A stretch of DNA of 64,000 bases from Pediococcus inopinatus (lineage in GTDB: Bacteria; Bacillota; Bacilli; Lactobacillales; Lactobacillaceae). Within the stretch, counting starts at the first letter, position 1. Each line of letters begins with the position of its first letter. The notes below the pieces were generated by a model. That model searched no databases. It worked only from the letters and a program-made list of their open reading frames with translations, and was not told the DNA's origin. Below are positions 56,970-64,000 of this stretch, in pieces. The position numbers and the translations under genes are program-made. The stretch covers positions 1 through 64,000 of the forward strand of contig NZ_CP019981.1 of the NCBI RefSeq assembly GCF_002982135.1, given 5' to 3'.

Positions 56970-57037
56970 GTGAGACAAGTGATCAACAATTGTGACGCCA
57001 AAGGCCTTAACTACTGGACATAGTTAAGGCCTTTTTT
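56970..57037 (+). ncRNA. Fst/par-like antitoxin RNA (RNA II)
   Basis: Predicted ~68-nt transcript from the promoter above to the terminator at 57000-57037. It contains AACAATTGTGAC-G-CC (56986-57000 region), which matches the plus strand over the ribosome site and start of the convergent toxin gene (57193-57207 region, AACAATTGTGAC-A-CC). A weaker match continues upstream, about 23 of 30 positions in all. The two RNAs would thus be complementary at the translation start and, by sharing the terminator, at their 3' ends. This is the layout of the pAD1 par (fst) locus. Transcription is not shown. Confidence 0.68.
57000..57037. terminator. Bidirectional terminator shared by toxin and antitoxin RNAs
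   Basis: AAAGGCCTTAACTA / TAGTTAAGGCCTTT perfect 14-bp stem, 7-base loop, T6 on the plus strand, with A-rich bases on the other side. Confidence 0.85.
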
Positions 57038-57104
57038 ACACTTATGTAACGTTTTTAGATCAGCTTTGGCTAAGACCAAAACTAAGCGGGCGGGTTGATG
57101 TTGC

Positions 57105-57197
57105 CTAGTCTTCACTTTTATCGTGTCTATTCAACCAAAAGACAAATAAAGAGTTTAAAATCGCTACTAAAAGCGACATGAGAGAAGCAAGAAACAA
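57105..57197 (-). CDS. Fst-like type I toxin peptide
   Basis: 30 residues from a TTG start (57197-57195) with GGAGG eight bases upstream. A hydrophobic span (LASLMSLLVAILNSLFVF) is followed by WLNR and the charged tail HDKSED, the classic Fst/Ldr membrane-toxin plan. Fst peptides damage membranes and nucleoids when translated; translation is blocked by a small antisense RNA, found here at 56970-57037. Mature mRNA would run to the shared terminator at 57000-57037. The internal ATG (57179-57177) could serve as an alternative start but is far from the ribosome site. Confidence 0.75.
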   Translation of the reverse strand: MFLASLMSLLVAILNSLFVFWLNRHDKSED

Positions 57198-57360
57198 TTG
57201 TGACACCTCCAACCCATTGCCTGATTTGCTTTGAAGTAGTAGGCAATTATTTCAGTATCCAGAAAACAAACTAAAATCTTACAGAAATATTTGGCTAATG
57301 TTTGCGTAGAAAAACTGTGATAGACTAGGCGTAAATAAACGATAAATTGAGGCAAGAGAA

Positions 57361-58209
57361 TTGATTACAATTGGATTAACAACATGGGCAGATCATCCTT
57401 CACTAATTGAAAATGAAGATCGTAAGGTGACGTTGACAGAATATGCCGGCTTTTTTCCTGTGGTCGAGGTGGGCACATCGTTTTACGGGATTCCTAAACT
57501 AACGAGCGTTGAAAATTGGCAAAAATCCGTTCCAGAAAAGTTTCAATTTATTTTGAAAGCTAATCAAATTATGACTCTACATGATGGCGTCAATGCGGAT
57601 GAGTATTTAAATGATGAACACCGCCTAGCAATTACGGAGTTTCGTAAAATGGTCCGGCCTTTAGTTGAGGCTAAACAACTTAAAACAATCTTATTTCAGT
57701 TTCCACCCTATTTTAATTGTGAAACAGCCAACATCAGATATTTATGGGACATTCGTGAGTTGATGGGTGACCTACCAATTTCCGTGGAGTTTCGTAATCA
57801 GAGTTGGTATGATCCGGCGGTTCAAGAGGAAACGATGCTGTATCTTAAAAAGTTGCGCATGAGTCATGTGAGTGTGGATGAACCAAGTTCGGTGCCAAAT
57901 GGGGTGCCGTTAGTTAGCACCGTGACCAATTCTCAATTAGCTGTTTTACGATTACACGGGCAAAATGCAGAAGGTTGGGCACAAAAAGGGCCGAACTGGC
58001 GTAAAACACGGACTTTGTATCGCTACTCGGAAGAAGAGCTACAAAGTTTTGCGAAGCTTGTGAAACAGATGCAGGAAAAATCGGAAGAAGTGTGCATTAT
58101 TTTTAATAATAATAGTGGGCATGATGCTGCTGAAAATGCCCTGCGTTTAAAAGAAATTTTGAATATTAGTTTTGATGGATTAGGTCCGTTACAGCTTGGT
58201 CTGTTTTAA
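57361..58209 (+). CDS. DUF72-domain protein
   Basis: 282 residues from TTG 57361 (GAGG upstream). TIM-barrel DUF72 family: IGLTTWADHPSLI, FPVVEVGTSFYGIPKLTSVENW, FILKANQIMT, LFQFPPYFNC, ISVEFRNQSWYDP, LRLHGQNAEGW, IIFNNNSGHDAAENAL. The conserved Glu, Arg and Asn residues suggest an enzyme, but no reaction is established. Monocistronic, next to the type I toxin-antitoxin. Confidence 0.9.
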   Translation: MITIGLTTWADHPSLIENEDRKVTLTEYAGFFPVVEVGTSFYGIPKLTSVENWQKSVPEKFQFILKANQIMTLHDGVNADEYLNDEHRLAITEFRKMVRPLVEAKQLKTILFQFPPYFNCETANIRYLWDIRELMGDLPISVEFRNQSWYDPAVQEETMLYLKKLRMSHVSVDEPSSVPNGVPLVSTVTNSQLAVLRLHGQNAEGWAQKGPNWRKTRTLYRYSEEELQSFAKLVKQMQEKSEEVCIIFNNNSGHDAAENALRLKEILNISFDGLGPLQLGLF

Positions 58210-58275
58210 GTGATAAATCAGAATGAAACAGGCTTTGCCAAGCGGTTCTTTGTGATATACTTAAAGTTAAAATAA

Positions 58276-60354
<2,079 letters not shown>

Positions 60355-60390
60355 GAAAAGTGCCTTTTGAGGCCCGTTTTAGAATGATAA

Positions 60391-60439
60391 AATTAACTCA
60401 AGACCAAACGCATTTATCTAGGTGTCTTGAGTTATTTTA
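60391..60439 (+). terminator. Hairpin between metG and tatD
   Basis: AACTCAAGAC-C pairs with GGTGTCTTGAGTT over a ~15-base loop, with TTTT nearby; probable metG terminator or partial attenuator. Confidence 0.55.
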
Positions 60440-60454
60440 GTAATTGGAGGAAAC

Positions 60455-61240
60455 ATGCAATTATTTGATTCACATACCCATTTAAATGATGCTGCATTTT
60501 TAGGCCAAGAAGCCAGTTACATTGAACATGCCCATAAATTAGGCGTTCAAAAAATGGCCATGGTTGGTTCAAATGCCAAACTAAATGCAGATGCGCTTAT
60601 GTTAGCTCATAAATACGCTGGATTATACGCGGTAGTCGGTTGGCATCCGGAAGATTCCATAAATTTTCATGAACCTCAAGTCGAAACCTTAAAAACCCAA
60701 TTACAAGATCCGAAAGTAGTTGCGTTAGGTGAAATTGGCTTGGATTATTATGAAACGAAATCGCCACAAAAAGTTCAGCGGCGTGTTTTTGAAGAACAGC
60801 TAGCGATTGCCAGTGAGCTCAATGTGCCAGTCGCCATTCATAATCGGGATGCGTTTGAAGATACGTATGCAATTTTAAAAAACGCGCATGTTGAAAACTT
60901 TGGTGGGGTGATGCATAGTTTTAATGGCTCGCCAGAATGGCTAGAAAAGTTTTTAAACCTTGGGATGCATATTTCATATAGTGGCGTGGCTAGCTTCAAA
61001 TCTGCTAAGGATGTTCACGAGTCAGTGCAGGCAACGCCGCTAGATCGGATTATGGCCGAAACCGATGCCCCCTATTTAGCCCCGATGCCATTTCGCGGTA
61101 AACAAAATGAACCTGCGTATACTGTTTATGTGGTGGAAGCTTTAGCGCGCTTGCGGGATGAAGATCCGGATGTGACCGGCAAAGCTACTTATGAAAATGC
61201 CAAACGATTTTATAGGATAACAGATGATGAAAAAAATTAA
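60455..61240 (+). CDS. tatD: TatD-family metal-dependent deoxyribonuclease
   Basis: 261 residues: FDSHTHLND (metal-binding HxH), VVGWHPED, ALGEIGLDYYE (Glu), PVAIHNRDAFEDT (His), GGVMHSFNGSPEW (His), MAETDAPYLAP (Asp). 3'-exonuclease of DNA/RNA repair and turnover. Ends with a 17-base overlap with rnmV; the tatD-rnmV-ksgA order is conserved in Firmicutes. GGAGG precedes ATG 60455. Confidence 0.94.
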   Translation: MQLFDSHTHLNDAAFLGQEASYIEHAHKLGVQKMAMVGSNAKLNADALMLAHKYAGLYAVVGWHPEDSINFHEPQVETLKTQLQDPKVVALGEIGLDYYETKSPQKVQRRVFEEQLAIASELNVPVAIHNRDAFEDTYAILKNAHVENFGGVMHSFNGSPEWLEKFLNLGMHISYSGVASFKSAKDVHESVQATPLDRIMAETDAPYLAPMPFRGKQNEPAYTVYVVEALARLRDEDPDVTGKATYENAKRFYRITDDEKN

Positions 61241-61778
61241 AGAAGTAATTGTAGTTGAAGGTAAAGATGATACAGTCCGCATCAACAAAGCTGTCAATGC
61301 GGATACAATTGAGACGCGGGGATCCGCTATTTCGGAGCAAACTATTGATCAAATTCGTCGTTTGCAAGAAGAACGGGGCGTGATTGTATTTACGGACCCA
61401 GATTTTTCTGGCGAAAAGATCCGTAAAACCATTTCAGCGGCGGTCCCTGATGTGAAACATGCCTTTTTGGCACGTCGGGATGCGGTGCCTAGTAAAAAGG
61501 GGAGCCTTGGCGTAGAACATGCGACGCCACAAGCTATTCGTGACGCATTGGATAAAGTATATACGGAAGTTTCTGATGCCCCTCAGACAATCACTCGTGC
61601 AGACCTGTTGGATGCTGATTTAATTGCTGGGCAAGATGCAAAGCAACGGCGCACGGAACTTTGTGAAATTTTGAATATTGGCTATGTAAATGGTAAACAG
61701 CTTTTGAAAAGATTACAGCTATTTCAAATTAGCGATGAAGATTTTCAGGATGCGGTTTCTAAATTGGGACAAGAGTAA
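61224..61778 (+). CDS. rnmV: Ribonuclease M5
   Basis: 184 residues. TOPRIM domain at the N-terminus: EVIVVEGKDDTVRINKAV (Glu), IVFTDPDFSGEKIR (DxD), RRDAVPSKKGSLGVEHATP. Matures the 5S rRNA 3' and 5' ends with L18. Overlaps tatD by 17 bases and precedes ksgA by 14. Confidence 0.95.
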   Translation: MMKKIKEVIVVEGKDDTVRINKAVNADTIETRGSAISEQTIDQIRRLQEERGVIVFTDPDFSGEKIRKTISAAVPDVKHAFLARRDAVPSKKGSLGVEHATPQAIRDALDKVYTEVSDAPQTITRADLLDADLIAGQDAKQRRTELCEILNIGYVNGKQLLKRLQLFQISDEDFQDAVSKLGQE

Positions 61779-61792
61779 AGAAGGGACAACAG

Positions 61793-62665
61793 ATGACAGA
61801 AGAAATAGATATTGCCGATCCAATCCGAACACGAGGCATTTTAGAACGCTATGGATTAAATGCCAAGAAGAGTCTTGGACAAAATTTCTTGACCCGCCCT
61901 CAAATTTTAAAGGATATTGTGTCAGCAGCGGAAATTTCTGAAGCTGATGATGTTATTGAAGTCGGCCCAGGAATTGGGGCTTTGACCGAACAATTAGCTC
62001 GCCACGCCCATCATGTGCTGGCTTTTGAAATCGATGATAACCTGCTGAACGTTTTGGATGAAACTTTAGCACCCTATCAAAACATTACGATCATTAATGG
62101 TGATATTTTGCAGGTGGATCTACCAAAAGTTGTCTCAGAAGAATTAGATGGCAAACACACTCTAAAAGTGGTGGCTAATTTACCATATTACATTACGACG
62201 CCAATTTTAAAGGGCTTGTTACAGAGCCCCTTAACGTTGGATCAGATTGTGGTTATGATGCAAAAAGAGGTGGCGGATCGCTTGAATGCAGTGCCAGGAA
62301 CGAAGGCATACGGTTCGTTGAGTGTGGCAGTGCAGCTAGAAATGAATGTAAATGTCGAATTTGAGGTGCCTAAGACGGCATTTGTGCCACAACCAAAGGT
62401 GGATTCGGCGATCGTGAAGCTGACCCATCGCGAACCAAGAGAGGTGCAACCTTATTCAAAGGATGCCTTTTTCAAGACGGTGCATGGGTGTTTTGCGCAT
62501 CGGAGAAAGACTTTGTGGAATAACCTTGTGGGAATTTACGGCAAGGATGATGAGACAAAGGCTAAGCTAGAAGCGGTACTAGCAAAATTAGAAATCAAGC
62601 CGGGAGTGAGGCCGGAACGGTTGACGGTGGATGATTTTGTAAGGCTGACGAACGAATTAAAATAG
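61793..62665 (+). CDS. ksgA: 16S rRNA dimethyladenosine transferase KsgA/RsmA
   Basis: 290 residues: LNAKKSLGQNFLTRPQ (family hallmark), VIEVGPGIGALTEQLA (SAM motif I), NLPYYITTPIL (catalytic NLPY), PKVDSAIVKL. Dimethylates two adjacent adenines in helix 45 of 16S rRNA. AAGGG precedes ATG 61793. As in trpS, the stop TAG runs directly into TGAGTGAGACAA, the left end of a palindromic repeat. Confidence 0.96.
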   Translation: MTEEIDIADPIRTRGILERYGLNAKKSLGQNFLTRPQILKDIVSAAEISEADDVIEVGPGIGALTEQLARHAHHVLAFEIDDNLLNVLDETLAPYQNITIINGDILQVDLPKVVSEELDGKHTLKVVANLPYYITTPILKGLLQSPLTLDQIVVMMQKEVADRLNAVPGTKAYGSLSVAVQLEMNVNVEFEVPKTAFVPQPKVDSAIVKLTHREPREVQPYSKDAFFKTVHGCFAHRRKTLWNNLVGIYGKDDETKAKLEAVLAKLEIKPGVRPERLTVDDFVRLTNELK

Positions 62666-62775
62666 TGAGTGAGACAAAATGGTAAGTGTAAAGAAATAGG
62701 CGTGTCGTATGCGGGATCGCAATCCCGCGGGAGACACGCCTATTTCTTTACACTTATTTTGTCGAACTGTCCTAA
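62664..62775. repeat. Palindromic repeat unit 7 (short type, perfect arms)
   Basis: Begins at the ksgA stop codon. Perfect 23-bp arms at 62684-62706 and 62733-62755 (AAGTGTAAAGAAATAGG... and complement) enclose the GCGGGAT-CGCA-ATCCCGC core. Right end TCGAACTGTCCTAA. It could also terminate ksgA transcripts. Confidence 0.88.
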
Positions 62776-62877
62776 AGCTCAGCGGAAAGCAAAAGGCGAA
62801 GACGTGACGGATGCGGGATTGCAATCCCGCGGGAGTCATGCTTATTTATCACCTTTTGCTTTGTCGAGCTGTCCTAA
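62776..62877. repeat. Palindromic repeat unit 8
   Basis: Starts GCTCAGCGGAAAG (the left end used by the long type), arms AAAGCAAAAGG / CCTTTTGCTTT, core GCGGGATTGCAATCCCGC, right end GAGCTGTCCTAA. Confidence 0.8.
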
Positions 62878-62879
62878 AA

Positions 62880-63088
62880 CAGTGAACGAAACAAGTCGTT
62901 AAGAGTCAAAAAAATAAGAGAGGTGAAGGCGGGATCATATCCCGCTGCGAGTTTTTGCGGCTGAATTAGGCCACAAAAATCGACAACGAATGAGAGAAAT
63001 GAAATTTTCGGGACGAAAATCATCAGTAATTTCGAGTAGTGAGAACCTCTCTTATTTTTTTGACTCTGACTTGTGCAGTTGTCCTCAG
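62880..63088. repeat. Palindromic repeat unit 9 (long type, perfect arms)
   Basis: Left end AGTGAACGAAACAAGTCG. Perfect 23-bp arms at 62902-62924 and 63045-63067 with a sequence unrelated to unit 7. Inside: core GCGGGAT-CAT-ATCCCGC, hairpin GTTTTTGCGGC...GCCACAAAAAT, hairpin ATTTTCG-GGA-CGAAAAT. Right end GCAGTTGTCCTCAG. Confidence 0.82.
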
Positions 63089-63157
63089 ATTTGTCAGATC
63101 GCAATCCCGCATACGACACGTCTATTTCTTTACACTTATTTTGTCGAACTGTCCTAA
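63089..63157. repeat. Palindromic repeat unit 10 (partial, rearranged)
   Basis: Only a core half (GATCGCAATCCCGC) and right half survive. After the core comes ATACGACACG, the complement of unit 7's left arm next to its core, then the ordinary right arm and TCGAACTGTCCTAA. This implies an inversion within, or recombination between, hairpin arms. Confidence 0.65.
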
Positions 63158-63160
63158 GAA

Positions 63161-63276
63161 AGTGGACGAAACAAGTCGTTAAGAGCCAAGAAATAAGTAA
63201 GGTGAGATCATGAGACTCGGTATCCGGTGTTAGTGTTGCTTATTTACTAGTTTCCGTCTTGTTAAGTTATTCTCAG
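63161..63276. repeat. Palindromic repeat unit 11 (degenerate)
   Basis: Left end AGTGGACGAAACAAGTCGTT is clear; the arms (AAATAAGTAAGGT... TGCTTATTTACT) are partly paired; the core is degraded; the right end TTATTCTCAG is weak. Confidence 0.5.
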
Positions 63277-63324
63277 TTTTAGTAAGAGAATTTAATCAAA
63301 AATGCGTTAACTGTGATACACATT

Positions 63325-64000
63325 TTAGTGTGTTTTTTTTTGAATTTGTTTTCTAAATTCATTAATTTCATATTCAATCGATTTGTACATGTTTGTTGCT
63401 CCCATCAACGATAGAACTTTTCTTTCTTTTTCGGCAGTTATAAAGTCGCCATTGCATATAGCTATTCTAATTCTTCCTAGTATAAAAAGGTCGAAACGTT
63501 GAATTTGTTGAGACAATGACATACTCAGTTCCAAAAGTTGTAAAGCTGAATTCCAACAATTTTGTTGCATTAAGAGAAATGCTTCATTTAGTAAAAAACC
63601 ATTTTTTAATTTCCTTAACTGAGGATAATTTTGGTCTATATTTTTGATAGCTGTATTAGCCATGGTGTAGGAAGTCTCTGATGAAAATAAAAATAAAATA
63701 TTGTTAACAAGATAAAGATCCAGTTTATCCCAAGAATCGTGAGTTTCTAAATATTTCCAGACAGGAGTTACAATTATTCGCAACTCTTTAAGACTTTTGG
63801 TATCGGTACAAAGTAAAGCTTTTATAATTAATGAAATTCTATATATATCGTCGTTCTGTCCTTTGCTTAATAGATTATTGCATCGAATAAATAACTGTTC
63901 GAGAGCTTTATGTTGTGTTGAATTAGATAAATGAATGAAGTCGTCAATAATCTCTTGTTTTGAACTTTGTTTGAAGCCATTTCTTATATATTCAAACTCA
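63325..64000 (-). CDS. Rgg/GadR/MutR-type regulator, C-terminal part (runs off window)
   Basis: The minus-strand frame is open from the stop near 63325 to the window edge (225 codons), so the N-terminal helix-turn-helix lies outside. The visible part is an all-helical, TPR-like domain: EFEYIRNGFKQSSKQEIIDDF, HKALEQLFIRCNNLLSKG, NEAFLLMQQNCWNSALQLLE, FDLFILGRIRIAICNGDF, ending KQIQKKTH. This matches the peptide-sensing half of Rgg-family regulators. A short-peptide ligand gene would be expected nearby but none is seen in this window. Confidence 0.72.
   Translation of the reverse strand, partial: EFEYIRNGFKQSSKQEIIDDFIHLSNSTQHKALEQLFIRCNNLLSKGQNDDIYRISLIIKALLCTDTKSLKELRIIVTPVWKYLETHDSWDKLDLYLVNNILFLFSSETSYTMANTAIKNIDQNYPQLRKLKNGFLLNEAFLLMQQNCWNSALQLLELSMSLSQQIQRFDLFILGRIRIAICNGDFITAEKERKVLSLMGATNMYKSIEYEINEFRKQIQKKTH

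Noticed and set aside
57167..57355. 62-codon minus-strand frame overlapping the Fst-like toxin
   Set aside because: Different frame from the toxin, no ribosome site, Cys- and aromatic-rich composition; a shadow of the toxin leader.
62657..63119. Short frames on both strands after ksgA
   Set aside because: All fall within palindromic repeat units and change with the arms; no coding signal.

Overview
The window reads as a chromosome segment of a low-to-moderate-GC lactic acid bacterium of the family Lactobacillaceae. The evidence is a malolactic enzyme with its malate permease, a degradative-type HMG-CoA reductase (mevalonate pathway), many PTS sugar operons with CcpA (cre) sites, T-box leaders, and Rgg-, HelD- and HicAB-type genes. 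I cannot fix genus or species from sequence alone. The conserved housekeeping blocks are trpS (46 kb) and metG-tatD-rnmV-ksgA (58-62.7 kb). Most of the rest is accessory or niche-adaptive DNA.

Layout. 0-3.1 kb: a secreted-protein locus in decay (5'-partial secreted protein, a GH25 lysozyme pseudogene, a frameshifted secreted protein, an orphan hicB beside a hicA stub). 3.1-7.6 kb: RpiR regulator and nanE, Dps, an acetoin/diacetyl reductase behind a T-box that reads as methionine-specific, and a TSUP exporter. 7.7-19.9 kb: a defence island with AbiE (type IV toxin-antitoxin), a complete type I restriction-modification operon (hsdR-hsdM-hsdS), a tyrosine recombinase, two promoterless silent hsdS cassettes in opposite orientations (a phase-variation layout), an ISL3-family insertion with an 8-bp target duplication, and an mrr gene broken by one stop codon. 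20-31.5 kb: a ComK-like protein, a LacI-controlled PTS operon (allulose/pentulose-type epimerase, TIM-barrel isomerase, EIIBC, DeoR, EIIA), a GntR-controlled mannose-family PTS (EIIC frameshifted at a G run), and a HAD phosphatase.

31.8-41.6 kb: an alpha-glucoside PTS operon (6-phospho-alpha-glucosidase, EIICB ending early at an amber codon, RpiR, small membrane protein, EIIA interrupted near its 3' end by an IS3 element, an adenylosuccinate-lyase-like enzyme, GH13 alpha-glucosidase). 41.7-48 kb: sstT, helD, tRNA-Thr and trpS with a tryptophan T-box, then a dense array of palindromic repeats. 48-54 kb: Ppx/GppA, HMG-CoA reductase, an IpaB/EvcA-like protein, a MleR-like LysR regulator, intact hicAB and PspC. 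54-57 kb: malolactic enzyme and permease. 57.0-57.3 kb: a compact Fst/par-like type I toxin-antitoxin (30-residue toxin facing a small antisense RNA). 57.3-62.7 kb: DUF72, metG, tatD, rnmV, ksgA. 62.7-63.3 kb: a second palindromic repeat array. The window ends inside an Rgg-type regulator.

The less conventional signals are the family of long palindromic repeats, whose arms change sequence while staying self-complementary and which twice abut a gene stop codon; the Fst-like RNA-regulated toxin, whose leader recurs in decayed form upstream of trpS; the hsdS inversion layout; and the methionine T-box in front of an acetoin reductase. Several genes carry single lesions (mrr, EIICB, EIIC, the two secreted proteins). 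These may be genuine decay, phase variation or sequencing errors, and are flagged individually.
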